This document shows, piece after piece, positions 8,278-17,394 of a stretch of DNA of 51,401 nt (positions within the stretch are counted from its first letter, which is position 1; each line of letters starts with the position of its first letter). A program made the position numbers and the translations under genes. The notes beneath the pieces were generated by a model, which was given only the letters and a program-made list of their open reading frames with translations, made no database searches and was not told where the DNA came from. The DNA comes from Candidatus Pacearchaeota archaeon (GTDB lineage Archaea > Nanobdellota > Nanobdellia > Pacearchaeales > GW2011-AR1). The stretch covers positions 10,563-61,963 of the forward strand of contig JAGVXF010000011.1 in assembly GCA_018303925.1 (NCBI GenBank). The letters are read 5' to 3'.

Positions 8278-8292
8278 GAGAAAATGGGACAA

Positions 8293-8307
8293 TTTAAACT
8301 TATAAAG
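8293..8307 (+). promoter_or_regulatory. TATA box for the cyclophilin gene
   Basis: TTTAAACTTATAAAG lies about 30 bases before the ATG at 8335. This supports 8335 rather than the in-frame ATG at 8284, which would put the promoter inside the coding region. Confidence 0.5.
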
Positions 8308-8334
8308 ATTATTATCTTACAAAATACAAATCAG

Positions 8335-8895
8335 ATGAAATCGGAATTCAAAATAAAAAAGAAAACAGCAATATTTATAATAACAATTTTATTTTTAGCC
8401 CTAATTGCGGGGTTTTTACTAACACAAAATAAAATGACGCGCGTTAAGCTTGAAACAAACTATGGAAACATTACAATTAATCTGTATTCAGATATGCCTT
8501 TAACGACCGGAAATTTTGTTAATTTAACCAAAAAGGGGGTTTATGATGGAGTCATTTTTCACAGAATTATTGAAGGATTTATGATTCAGGGAGGGGACCC
8601 GACCGGAACCGGATACGGGGACTCAAATATTCCTGAAATTAAGGATGAGTTCACACATGCAGGAGGAAATAAAAATAACAGAGGAACAATTTCAATGGCA
8701 AACGCAGGACCAGACACAGGCTCTTCACAATTTTTCATAAACCTTGCTGATAACAATTTTCTTGATTCAAAGCACCCTGCTTTTGGAAAAGTGGTTGAAG
8801 GAATGGAGATAGTTGACAAAATTGCAAAGGTTAAAACAGACGCAAATAATAGACCTATCCAAGAAGTTGTTATAATTAAAGCGGAATTGATATAA
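8335..8895 (+). CDS. Membrane-anchored cyclophilin-type peptidyl-prolyl isomerase
   Basis: The 186-residue protein has an N-terminal hydrophobic segment (about residues 11-30) followed by a short cyclophilin domain. Active-site motifs are present: IFHRIIEGFMIQGGDPTG with the catalytic Arg, MANAGPDTGSSQFFINL, and HPAFGKVVEG. It catalyses cis-trans isomerisation of peptidyl-proline bonds. The basic cytoplasmic N-terminus (KSEFKIKKK) and lack of a clear cleavage site suggest a signal anchor with the domain outside the membrane. That would suit folding of the many disulfide-rich secreted proteins encoded later in the window, which is an inference. Confidence 0.93.
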   Translation: MKSEFKIKKKTAIFIITILFLALIAGFLLTQNKMTRVKLETNYGNITINLYSDMPLTTGNFVNLTKKGVYDGVIFHRIIEGFMIQGGDPTGTGYGDSNIPEIKDEFTHAGGNKNNRGTISMANAGPDTGSSQFFINLADNNFLDSKHPAFGKVVEGMEIVDKIAKVKTDANNRPIQEVVIIKAELI

Positions 8896-8913
8896 AAATT
8901 AAATATTTTAAAA

Positions 8914-9297
8914 ATGAAAATTAAATATTTCAAGAATTACGAAAATTTACATGATTGCTATGTTGGCGAGAAAGATGGCAAATTTGATTATTACAATATA
9001 GTTTCAATAAGCAAAGACCATTTCTTTTTATTCGCAAATGATGAAAGTTCAAGCTTTCGTGACGGAAGATTTGACGGCTTTTATCGGTTTATGAATATCA
9101 GCAAAAACGATTTTGAATCTTTAAAAGAAGCGGCAAAGAGTAGGGACAGAGGAAGAGGGATTGGTTTGATTAAAAAAATTCACAAAAACAACTCAGATAA
9201 TAATCCACATGCAGCCAGCATAGAAGGAAGTCCAGAAAATTTTGATTTAAATAAAACTTTTGATTGTTATAGAAAGGCCAATCCAATCTTGGAATAG
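8914..9297 (+). CDS. Hypothetical protein, 127 aa
   Basis: I do not recognise a family. The protein is soluble, rich in Asp, Asn, Lys and Phe, with no membrane segment. A basic, glycine-containing patch (KSRDRGRGIGLIKKIHKNN, around residues 73-91) might bind nucleic acid, but this is only composition. It starts 18 bases after the cyclophilin stop and could share its transcript. It is convergent with the endonuclease III gene. Confidence 0.55.
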   Translation: MKIKYFKNYENLHDCYVGEKDGKFDYYNIVSISKDHFFLFANDESSSFRDGRFDGFYRFMNISKNDFESLKEAAKSRDRGRGIGLIKKIHKNNSDNNPHAASIEGSPENFDLNKTFDCYRKANPILE

Positions 9298-9305
9298 ATT
9301 TATTT

Positions 9306-9920
9306 TTATTCTATCTTCTTAATTTCATTAAGAATCTTGTTTTTTAGTGCGGGTGACGTGTGTGTTTTTCCAAACCTCACCAAAGTTGGGTTAACTTCAC
9401 TCCATTTGTTTTTTGGGAAAATCTCTTTTAGGGTCCTTTCAATCATTTCCGGCTTTTGTGAATTAACCCACCCAAGATAATTTGAGATATAAGTTACATG
9501 TGTGTCAACGCCAATTGCATCACTTCCATATGCAGATAAAAATACATTTCCCGTTTTTCTTCCGACTCCCGGAAGTTCAATTAGTTTAGTTAAGTCCTCA
9601 GGAATCCTTGAATTTAAATCTTTTACAATTTTCTTTGCGCACTCGATTATATTTTTTGCCTTATTTTGAAAAAAATTTACCGGCTTAATTAATTCTTCAA
9701 CTTCTTTTAAACCTGCATTTGAAAGTTTTTCTGCGGACGAAAACTTTTGAAATAGTTTTTTACAAACTTCAATAGTAGTTTCGTCCCTGGTTCTTGCTGA
9801 AAGAATTATTGAAATTAAAGTCTGAAAAGGGATCGGCCACTCTTCTGCTACAAGACGCATTTTTTTCACGCCTTTTTTCATTTCTTCAAGCTGTTTTAAG
9901 GCAATTTCACGGGGGAACAT
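9306..9920 (-). CDS. nth: Endonuclease III-type DNA glycosylase/AP lyase lacking the Fe-S loop
   Basis: The 204-residue protein removes oxidised pyrimidines and cuts abasic sites. The helix-hairpin-helix LIELPGVGRKTGNVFLSAYG is at about 113-132, with catalytic Lys at K122 and Asp in VDTHV (D139). The substrate loop ILSARTRDE is at 39-47. The family usually ends with four cysteines holding a 4Fe-4S cluster (C-x6-C-x2-C-x5-C). Here the C-terminus after VRFGKTH has no cysteine at all; only C53 and C94 exist. Cluster-free homologs are known, so it is probably active. It is divergent from the AlkD-like gene. Confidence 0.9.
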   Translation of the reverse strand: MFPREIALKQLEEMKKGVKKMRLVAEEWPIPFQTLISIILSARTRDETTIEVCKKLFQKFSSAEKLSNAGLKEVEELIKPVNFFQNKAKNIIECAKKIVKDLNSRIPEDLTKLIELPGVGRKTGNVFLSAYGSDAIGVDTHVTYISNYLGWVNSQKPEMIERTLKEIFPKNKWSEVNPTLVRFGKTHTSPALKNKILNEIKKIE

Positions 9921-9929
9921 AAATTTTTA

Positions 9930-10646
9930 ATGACTAATTTACTTTTAAAATTTATGTTAGATGAACTTATTTCTGAAATTCAAAAAAATTATTCAAAAGA
10001 AAGAGCAGAGCACTCAAAAAGATTTTTCAAAACCGGTATTGGTGAATATGGCGAGGGAGATGTTTTTCTCGGGCTTTCTGTTCCACAGGTAAGGAGCTTT
10101 GCAAAAAAATACAGAGAATTATCCCTCTCACAAATCCAAAGGCTTCTTGATTCAGTAACTCATGAATATAGGCTGGTTGCGGGCATAATTTTAACGGATA
10201 AATTTGAGAAAAACCCCGAAGAGGTTTTCAATTTCTACATAAAAAATGCGAAAAGGTTTAACAATTGGGATTTGGTCGATTTAACTGCCCCAAAAATTAC
10301 GGGAAATTTTCTTCTTGATAAAAATAAAAAAATTCTTTATGACCTTGCAAAATCAAAGAACTTATGGGAGAAAAGGATTGCAATTGTCTCAACTTACGCT
10401 TTCATACGGGAAGGGAAGTTTGCAGACACCCTTAAAATTTCAGAAATTTTACTCAATAACCCCCATGACTTAATACACAAAGCAGTGGGCTGGATGCTAA
10501 GAGAAGTTGGAAAAAGAAGTGAAGAAATACTTAAAGACTTTTTAAAAGTTAATTATAAAAAAATCCCAAGGACAACTCTTCGTTATGCAATTGAAAAATT
10601 TGACGAAAAAGAAAGGAAAAAATTACTTAAGGAAAAATTTGATTGA
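9930..10646 (+). CDS. AlkD-like DNA alkylation repair protein
   Basis: The protein is all helical, with HEAT-like repeats of the AlkD family, which remove bulky or positively charged alkylated bases without flipping them. Recognisable parts are GLSVPQVRSFAKKY, NNWDLVDLTAPKITG with its conserved Trp and Asp, LWEKRIAIVST, and HKAVGWMLREVGKR. The length (238 residues from 9930, 230 from the ATG at 9954) is normal for the family; 9954 may be the real start because the first eight residues look unstructured. It is divergent from nth, forming a small base-repair locus. Confidence 0.88.
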   Translation: MTNLLLKFMLDELISEIQKNYSKERAEHSKRFFKTGIGEYGEGDVFLGLSVPQVRSFAKKYRELSLSQIQRLLDSVTHEYRLVAGIILTDKFEKNPEEVFNFYIKNAKRFNNWDLVDLTAPKITGNFLLDKNKKILYDLAKSKNLWEKRIAIVSTYAFIREGKFADTLKISEILLNNPHDLIHKAVGWMLREVGKRSEEILKDFLKVNYKKIPRTTLRYAIEKFDEKERKKLLKEKFD

Positions 10647-10647
10647 C

Positions 10648-10881
10648 CTACGGAAAACAATCGTGCATTTTAATATCCCCTTTCCCTTCAAAAATTCTTT
10701 CAGGAGGTATTATGGGGGAATTGTTTATAGAATTTAATAACTCATCAAGAGATTCTTTTTTTCTTCTTCTTGACATTTCAATATAATTTATCTCTTCACC
10801 TTCAGAAGTAATATATCTCACCGTATAACAATCTTTTATTCCCCCATAAGGAACCATCTTTGTTTTATAATTGTCTCCCAT
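10648..10881 (-). CDS. Hypothetical protein, 77 aa
   Basis: I do not recognise a family. The small protein has KDCYTVRYITSEGEEINYIEM, a likely beta hairpin, then a basic run (SRRRKKES) and a proline-containing tail ending HDCFP. There is no signal peptide. It is convergent with the AlkD-like gene (one base between stops) and lies upstream on the same strand of nothing obvious. Its codon character fits the region. Confidence 0.45.
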   Translation of the reverse strand: MGDNYKTKMVPYGGIKDCYTVRYITSEGEEINYIEMSRRRKKESLDELLNSINNSPIIPPERIFEGKGDIKMHDCFP

Positions 10882-10926
10882 ACTTTATCAAAAATGAACC
10901 TGTTTAAAAATATTTATTCACTTAAT

Positions 10927-13560
10927 TCATGAATCAATCTTAAATATCTTCCCGTTGCGGTTCATTTTTTTCAAAATATCAAAAATCAAAATAAGCAAAA
11001 ACGCAAATCCAAGTGCGGCAATCCAGTCTACAAAAGGCAATGGTATTGTGCCAAAGAGGCTATTTAATGGGGTGTATATTATTGCAAAAGTTGCAACAAG
11101 TGATATGACTGCTGCAATTGCAAGGTAAGGGTTGGCAATAGGTGAGCGCGTCAGCGTAAGTTTTCTAAAACTCCTGAAATTAAATGCCCCTGCTATTTCT
11201 ATCACAATCAAAGCCAGAAGCGCAGTTGTCCTTGCATCCTCTGCACTCTGACCCAAAACATTGAATGCAAAATAAAAAGTAGCGAGAACAAAAATTGTCA
11301 TGAGAGATCCTGCAAAAATTAAAAGTCCAAAAAGGGTCTTATTTAATATATGAGATTTTGCTCTTGGCTTTTCATCTAGTATATCTTCTGAAGACTTATT
11401 AAATCCAAGGGTTATCGCGGGAAGGTCATCAGTGACAAGATTCATGAACAATATCTGCAGAGCAAGGAGAAGAGGAATAGGCCAGCCGAAAACAGGAACA
11501 AGCAAAACCCCCAAGAACAAAATCATGAGTTCTGCATAATTGCATGAAAGCTGATAAGTCACAAATTTTCTTATATTGTTAAAAATTGTCCTCCCTTCCT
11601 TGATTGCATCTATAAGCGTCACAAAATTGTCGTCTTTAAGGATTAAATCAGCAACTGAACGCGAGACATCTGTTCCGTTTTTCCCCATAGCAACCCCTAT
11701 ATGAGCCTCTTTAAGGGCAGGGGAATCATTTACCCCGTCTCCTGTCATTGTTACAATTTCTCCGTTTTCTTTTAGTGCTCTCACAATCCTTAATTTATGC
11801 TCCGGCTTTACCCTTGCAAAGATAACAGATTTTTTCACTTCCTCTGCAAGACGGTTATCAGACAATTTGTCTATCTCAAAACCTTCAAGAATTTTTCCTG
11901 AGCCTAAATTTATCTCTTTTGCAATTGCAAGTGCAGTCTCTCTGTCGTCTCCTGTTATCATCTTTATTTTTATTCCTGTTCTCCTGCACATCACCAAAGC
12001 CTCTTTTACACCTTCCCTTGGAGGATCTTCCATTCCGACAACTCCCAAAAAAATTAAATCCTCTTCTTTTATCTCTTTTGAATCATTTTCCCTGTATGCT
12101 ATCGCAAGCGTACGAAGTGACATTGAAGCCATTTTTTTATTTTCATCAAGTATCTTTTTTTTGTCTTTTTCAAGAAGTCTGAAAATACCATCTTTCCTTT
12201 GCATATATTTGCATTTCCCAAGGATATACTCCAAAGCCCCCTTTGAATAAACCATTTTTTTCTTTCCTTCACGGTAAAGGACAGACATCATTTTTCGTTC
12301 AGATGAAAAAGGTACTTCATCATCTCTTTCCCCAAAATCTTCCTTGTAAATGCCGGCTTTTGAAGCCATAACTAAAAGGGCCGCTTCTGTCGGGGTTCCC
12401 AAGACTTCAAATTCCTTATCTTCTCCAGTCCTCTTTATTTTTGCATCATTGCAGATTACAGAAGATTTTAATAAAAGATTTAGAACCTTCTCATCTGTCT
12501 GATTAACAGGCATTTTGTTAAAGAGAAATTTTCCGTTTCCTGCGTAACCCACTCCTGTAACATCAAGAAATTTATTATCCAAAAAAATTCTTTTTATGGT
12601 CATCTCCCCTTTGGTTATTGTTCCGGTTTTATCTGTGCATATAACTGTTGTTTCCCCAAGTGTTTCTATAATTGACATCCTATTCACTATTGCGTTTTTT
12701 TGGGCCATTTTGTATGCCCCAACTGATAAAGTTGTTATCAAAACAACTGGAAAACCTTCAGGAAATGCAGAAACAGCTATAGCAATAGTTAAAACAAGAA
12801 TTCCGGCAATTGAATCGCCGGATGAATTTGAGCGCAAAAATGCGATAAAACCTGTAAGAATAGCAATTGTAATTCCAAAGAAGGATATGTATTTTGAAAT
12901 TGAATTAACTTTTTTTTGAAGAGGCAGTTCTTTTTCGGCATTTGATATAAGTCCTGCTATCTTTCCAAACTTAGTGTCCATCCCAGTTTCCATGACTTCA
13001 GCCATGCATTTGCCATCTATGATAAATGAACCTGCAAAAAGCATGTTTTCTTTTGAAGGGTTTTTCGAGTTATAGGATGCAATTTTTTTCACCTCATCTG
13101 CTTCACCAGTCAGAACTGCTTCATTAATAAGAAGATTTTTTTCAAAAATAATAACACAATCCGCCGGAATTTTTTCCCCGGTCCTTAAAACAAGAATATC
13201 TCCCGGTACAATTTCCTTTGTCGGAATTTCCGTCTCAACGTCATCCCTTATTACAATAGAAACAGGCATAAGCATTTCCTTTAGCTTTTCAATTGCTTTT
13301 TCGGCTTTATACTCCTGAAAAAATCCTGTAGATATAACTAAAATAATAACAACCATAATAACATACGCTGTTACAGACTCACCTACAAAAAAAGAAATAA
13401 ACATTGCAAAAAGAAGAAGATAAATTATAAAATTTTTCTTAACCTGCCGTAGTAGAATGCCTAAAAGCGAAGCCTTTCCGACATCCTTTATTTCATTAAA
13501 CCCATATTTTTCCAGCCTCTTTTTAGCTTCTTTTTTACCAAGACCTTTTTGTTTTATCAT
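10927..13560 (-). CDS. P-type Ca2+-transporting ATPase (P2A-like)
   Basis: The ATG at 13560 is chosen over a TTG four codons upstream; a TATA-like TTTAAATATT lies about 30 bases before it. The 877-residue pump has the TGEADE actuator loop, the phosphorylated Asp in DKTGTITKGE (D310), KGALEYIL for ATP binding and MTGDGVNDSPALKEA in the hinge. Ca2+ site II ligands of SERCA appear conserved: PEGF in helix 4, NYAE (N-x-x-E) in helix 5, and NLVTDD (N-x-x-T-D) in helix 6. About ten membrane helices are expected. It most likely exports Ca2+ from the cytoplasm. It follows the Kef-type gene by 54 bases, probably with its own promoter. Confidence 0.93.
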   Translation of the reverse strand: MIKQKGLGKKEAKKRLEKYGFNEIKDVGKASLLGILLRQVKKNFIIYLLLFAMFISFFVGESVTAYVIMVVIILVISTGFFQEYKAEKAIEKLKEMLMPVSIVIRDDVETEIPTKEIVPGDILVLRTGEKIPADCVIIFEKNLLINEAVLTGEADEVKKIASYNSKNPSKENMLFAGSFIIDGKCMAEVMETGMDTKFGKIAGLISNAEKELPLQKKVNSISKYISFFGITIAILTGFIAFLRSNSSGDSIAGILVLTIAIAVSAFPEGFPVVLITTLSVGAYKMAQKNAIVNRMSIIETLGETTVICTDKTGTITKGEMTIKRIFLDNKFLDVTGVGYAGNGKFLFNKMPVNQTDEKVLNLLLKSSVICNDAKIKRTGEDKEFEVLGTPTEAALLVMASKAGIYKEDFGERDDEVPFSSERKMMSVLYREGKKKMVYSKGALEYILGKCKYMQRKDGIFRLLEKDKKKILDENKKMASMSLRTLAIAYRENDSKEIKEEDLIFLGVVGMEDPPREGVKEALVMCRRTGIKIKMITGDDRETALAIAKEINLGSGKILEGFEIDKLSDNRLAEEVKKSVIFARVKPEHKLRIVRALKENGEIVTMTGDGVNDSPALKEAHIGVAMGKNGTDVSRSVADLILKDDNFVTLIDAIKEGRTIFNNIRKFVTYQLSCNYAELMILFLGVLLVPVFGWPIPLLLALQILFMNLVTDDLPAITLGFNKSSEDILDEKPRAKSHILNKTLFGLLIFAGSLMTIFVLATFYFAFNVLGQSAEDARTTALLALIVIEIAGAFNFRSFRKLTLTRSPIANPYLAIAAVISLVATFAIIYTPLNSLFGTIPLPFVDWIAALGFAFLLILIFDILKKMNRNGKIFKIDS

Positions 13561-13614
13561 TAGATTAATCAAGGAAGAATCTGAATTTAAATATTTCTTA
13601 TTGGAATTATTTCA

Positions 13615-15267
13615 TCATAATTTATCCTTTTCAACTTTAGGGTGCTTCTGACCCTTCTTTAGCCTTTCCTTGAGGATTTTTAGTTCATTAACCTTCTCTT
13701 TTTCATAAACATTTTTATTGTCTTTTGCGGTTTCAATAAGTTTTGAAGTGTATTCCCCTCCAAGAAAATGGGGAAGGATTACATAATCTGCTCCGGAATG
13801 GTAAAGTTCAATTGCGTCTTCAATCTGCCTTGCAGTCAGGATAGCAACTGACTTTGACTTGCCTCTTTTGATTACTTTAAGAATTAACTGATTTGTCTCT
13901 TTTTCAGGAATTGTGGATACAATTAAAGAAGCCTTGCCAATTTCAAGGTCTCTCACAACATCAGGATTATAATCCACAACAAGAAAATTCTTTGTTATTT
14001 TTGAAAAAGACTTGATTACAGAAAAACCTATTCTGTTATATCCAAATAAAATATAATCATAACTTTTTCTAGGTATTTCTTTTTCCTTTAATTTTTTTCT
14101 TTCAAAGACTGTAAGAAAACCTAAAATTTTATTGAAGATTGCATCAGAGTAAATGATAAGATATGTCGAACCTGCAATTGTGATTAATCCTATTATGGTC
14201 ACAAAAGAAAGTATCTCCGGACTTAAACTTCCGGTCTTTACTCCTAAAGCAATTAATATCAGCGAAAATTCTGAAATCTGGGCAACGGTCAGACCAGCCA
14301 TAAAACCTGTTTTTTTACTGTAGCCTAAAAGTCCCATAAGAAGCATCACAATAATGGGATTTCCTATAAGGATAAAAAGCGAGAGGATAATTGCCGGAAC
14401 AATCATATTATTTATGTCCCCGAAGGTCATCTGGCTTCCTAAAATTATAAAAAAGAATATTATGAAAAAATCCCTTAAAGGCTTTAATTTTGAACTCACC
14501 TCATAACTGTAAGGAGACATTGAGAGCATTATTCCCGCAATCAATGCCCCGACTTCTATAGAAAGACCTACATAGGTGAAAAGAAGGGACAATCCAAATC
14601 CCCATGATATGGCAAACAAAAATAAAAACTCCTGGGACTTCGCAAAAAAGTTGCTTAATTTTGGCAAAACATAATAACTTATCGGAATTAAAAAAGCAAT
14701 TAGGACCGCACCTTTTATTATTGTTGAAAAAATAAGGCTGCCTGCAGCCCCCTCCCCGCTTGAGAGAGAAGAAACGGCAATTAGTATGAAGATAGCAACT
14801 AAATCCTGAACTAATAAAAAACCAATTGAAATTTTTCCGTAAAGCTTCTCAAGAGCATCCTTGTCTGAGAGCAATTTCATTATTATAATAGTTGAGGAAA
14901 AAGTAAGAGCAACTGCAATATATATTGAAGTGACCACATCAAATCCCAGAGAAATGCATATGAAGTAACCAATCAGGGAAGTGAAAACTATCTGCCCGAT
15001 TCCCGTAATAAGAGAAATTTTACCAACTTCTTTTATCACTTTAGGGGAAAGGTGAAGCCCAATGACAAAAAGTAAAAAAGCAATCCCCATTTCCGAAAAG
15101 ACATTTATTATCTCACTGCTCCGAAGAAGGTCAAGAAAAAGGGGGCCGACAAGCAATCCCGTTAATATATATCCGATTATAAGAGGCTGTTTTAAGAGCC
15201 TTATCACAATTGAAACTCCAAAAACCGCCAGAATTATAAGTCCAAATTGTATAAACGGATTATCCAT
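13615..15267 (-). CDS. Kef-type cation/proton antiporter with a TrkA-N domain
   Basis: The 550-residue protein combines a CPA2-family membrane part of 12-13 helices (about residues 5-375) with a cytoplasmic nucleotide-binding domain. The membrane part includes ALTFSSTIIIMKLL and QDLVAIFILI, typical of Kef/GerN antiporters. The TrkA-N part begins near YDYILFGYNRIGFSVIKS (the glycine-rich loop is GYNRIG rather than the usual GxGxxG) and runs to about 500. It likely exchanges K+ or Na+ for protons under ligand control. The tail is highly charged. No kefF/kefG-type ancillary gene is present. Confidence 0.9.
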   Translation of the reverse strand: MDNPFIQFGLIILAVFGVSIVIRLLKQPLIIGYILTGLLVGPLFLDLLRSSEIINVFSEMGIAFLLFVIGLHLSPKVIKEVGKISLITGIGQIVFTSLIGYFICISLGFDVVTSIYIAVALTFSSTIIIMKLLSDKDALEKLYGKISIGFLLVQDLVAIFILIAVSSLSSGEGAAGSLIFSTIIKGAVLIAFLIPISYYVLPKLSNFFAKSQEFLFLFAISWGFGLSLLFTYVGLSIEVGALIAGIMLSMSPYSYEVSSKLKPLRDFFIIFFFIILGSQMTFGDINNMIVPAIILSLFILIGNPIIVMLLMGLLGYSKKTGFMAGLTVAQISEFSLILIALGVKTGSLSPEILSFVTIIGLITIAGSTYLIIYSDAIFNKILGFLTVFERKKLKEKEIPRKSYDYILFGYNRIGFSVIKSFSKITKNFLVVDYNPDVVRDLEIGKASLIVSTIPEKETNQLILKVIKRGKSKSVAILTARQIEDAIELYHSGADYVILPHFLGGEYTSKLIETAKDNKNVYEKEKVNELKILKERLKKGQKHPKVEKDKL

Positions 15268-15423
15268 TTTCCTCTTTTTTTGTTTTTTGTATTAATTAGG
15301 GTTACAAGGCAAAGATTATTTATAAGTTTATTGAAGAACAATCAGAAAAATTTCAAAATAGGAAACACTTTAAAATCTTTTATATGGTTAAATCTATATT
15401 GAAATAAAATAAAGAAAATCAAA

Positions 15424-16440
15424 ATGAAAAAGACAAAATACGATTCGTATCTTTCAGGAAAACTTGTGAAAGGCTGCCGGCTTTGCGTAGAGGGGCGTAA
15501 AATGGTCCTTTTTGTAACTGGGCTTTGCTCACGAGGATGCGATTTTTGCCCCTTGTCAAAATTAAGAAAAAATATAGACAGCACTTATGCAAATGAAAGA
15601 CCGGTGAAATCCCTTAAGGAACTTTTCAAAGAAATAGAGGTTTCCGGGGCAAATGGCTGCTCAATTACCGGCGGAGACCCACTGCTTAAATTAAAAAAGA
15701 CGGTCATTTTAGGAAAAGCCCTTAAGAAAAAATTCGGAAAAAAGTTTCACATACATATTTACCTTTCAACAAAACTTGTGAATTACAAAAACCTAAAAAA
15801 ACTCTCCAGTTTCATCGATGAAGCAAGGTTTCACCCCGACTTTGAAAAGCCTGCCATGGAAGAGATAGAAAAAATAAAACTTGCGGGAAAATTTTGGGAC
15901 AAAAAAAATATAGGAATTGAAATCCCATGTTTTCCAGACAAAATCGATAAAATTTACAGATTTATTTTAAAAGCAAAAGAACATTTTTCTTTTCTGAACC
16001 TCAATGAACTTGAAGCGGGAGAAATTACAGGACATGAAATGGCGAAAAAATATAGACTGAACAAAGATGGCTACACTGTCAGAAAATCCATAAATGCAGG
16101 AATAAAATTAATAAAAAAATTAGAGAAAAGAAAAATAAAGTTAAACATTAACCTTTGCACAGCAAAACTTAAGATATGGCATCAGTATGGGTGCAGACTT
16201 AAAAATTACAAGGCGTTTAATTTTTCAAAAAAAACAAAAGATGGAACCCTTCTTTATTTTTCAACTGCGGGCGCAAATGAAAAATTTTTGGGCAAGAAAG
16301 ATTTTTTTTACGACAAAAATAAAAACCAATTAATCATAAATCCTAAAATAATTTCGAGACTAAAAGATAAAATTGAAATTTATAAAACTGAAGAATATCC
16401 CACATATGACAGAGAAGAGGTTTTAAAAGAAAAGATTTAG
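15424..16440 (+). CDS. Radical SAM protein (archaeal COG2108-like)
   Basis: The 338-residue protein carries the radical SAM cluster motif as CSRGCDFC (C35, C39, C42), which binds 4Fe-4S and S-adenosylmethionine. A second pair precedes it, GCRLC (C18, C21), followed by VLFVTGLC; this double arrangement is typical of an archaeal family related to pyruvate-formate-lyase activating enzymes. SITGGDPLL fits the GGE-type SAM-binding motif. The substrate of the family is not known to me. The gene stands alone; its stop overlaps the convergent YitT-like gene by four bases. Confidence 0.85.
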   Translation: MKKTKYDSYLSGKLVKGCRLCVEGRKMVLFVTGLCSRGCDFCPLSKLRKNIDSTYANERPVKSLKELFKEIEVSGANGCSITGGDPLLKLKKTVILGKALKKKFGKKFHIHIYLSTKLVNYKNLKKLSSFIDEARFHPDFEKPAMEEIEKIKLAGKFWDKKNIGIEIPCFPDKIDKIYRFILKAKEHFSFLNLNELEAGEITGHEMAKKYRLNKDGYTVRKSINAGIKLIKKLEKRKIKLNINLCTAKLKIWHQYGCRLKNYKAFNFSKKTKDGTLLYFSTAGANEKFLGKKDFFYDKNKNQLIINPKIISRLKDKIEIYKTEEYPTYDREEVLKEKI

Positions 16441-17318
16441 TGCAGGGGTCTTTTTTTAACGCGCCCGCCCGAGACATCATTAAGGCTTTGCTCTATTATG
16501 AGTGCAGAGGGGTCTATTGATTTTATTTCGTTTTTAATTCTGGAAACTTCAATTCTTGTTACGATTGTGTAAAGGATGTCCAGGTCAAGATTTCTTGAAT
16601 CTTCTTCAGAGTACCCTCCTTTTCCTTTGTAAATTGTGACTCCTTTTTTGAGGTCGTGTATAAGTTTTTTCCTTATCTCTTTGTTTTTTTCTGAAATTAT
16701 TACAATTCCTATATATTCTTCAATTCCCGTCACAATAAAATCAAGGGTTTTAAATGCAGTCAGATAAATTAAAATTGAATAGAGTGCGACTTCTATGCTT
16801 AGAAGAACAGCTGCAAAAGAAAAAATAATTATATTCATCAAAAAAATAATTTCCCCCACACTCATGCTTAATTTTCTGCTTAGGTAAACTGAAAGAACTT
16901 CTGTTCCATCAAGAACACTTCCTCCTCTTATTGAAAGGCCTATTCCGGCCCCAAGCAAAAAACCCCCGAAAACGGATACCAAAAGTTTGTCTGAAGTTAC
17001 CACGGGATATTCAACAATCCAAAGACAGACTGAAAGTAACAGAATTGCAAAAAATGTTTTTATGGCAAATGGCTTATTGATTTGCCTTCTTGCAAGAAAG
17101 ATAAATGGAAGGTTAAGGATAAAAATCAAAACTGAGACAGAGATTGGAGTCAAAAAATGAATCAAAAGGGATATTCCTGTAATTCCCCCATCAATAAAGC
17201 CGTTTGGAATCAAAAAACCCTTAAGCCCAAAACCAGCAACTACAACCCCTATTAATATTAAAAAGTATTCTTTAATTTCCAAAAGGGTAATCCTGAACCT
17301 CCTCTCTTTTTTCACCAT
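16437..17318 (-). CDS. YitT-family membrane protein with DUF2179 domain
   Basis: The 293-residue protein has five or six membrane helices in the first 200 residues, with GFGLKGFLIPNGFIDGGITG and GGSVLDGTEVLSVYLSRK, both hallmarks of the YitT family. The C-terminal 80 residues (GVTIYKGKGGYS, then VTRIEVSRIKNEIKSIDP) are the DUF2179 domain, a PII-like ferredoxin fold. The family is widespread but its transported substrate or role is unknown. A charged N-terminus (KKERRFR) is cytoplasmic. Divergent from cbf5. Confidence 0.88.
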   Translation of the reverse strand: MVKKERRFRITLLEIKEYFLILIGVVVAGFGLKGFLIPNGFIDGGITGISLLIHFLTPISVSVLIFILNLPFIFLARRQINKPFAIKTFFAILLLSVCLWIVEYPVVTSDKLLVSVFGGFLLGAGIGLSIRGGSVLDGTEVLSVYLSRKLSMSVGEIIFLMNIIIFSFAAVLLSIEVALYSILIYLTAFKTLDFIVTGIEEYIGIVIISEKNKEIRKKLIHDLKKGVTIYKGKGGYSEEDSRNLDLDILYTIVTRIEVSRIKNEIKSIDPSALIIEQSLNDVSGGRVKKRPLH

Positions 17319-17394
17319 AATCAGTTAAATGTGATGCTTCTTTTAAATTTATCCGGTTTAAAAAACCTTAAAAGTTCCCCCCCTTTGTAATTCC

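Noticed and set aside
12596-12919. A 107-codon plus-strand frame inside the P-type ATPase gene
   Set aside because: It is antisense to conserved ATPase motifs including the DKTGT region, so it is a shadow.
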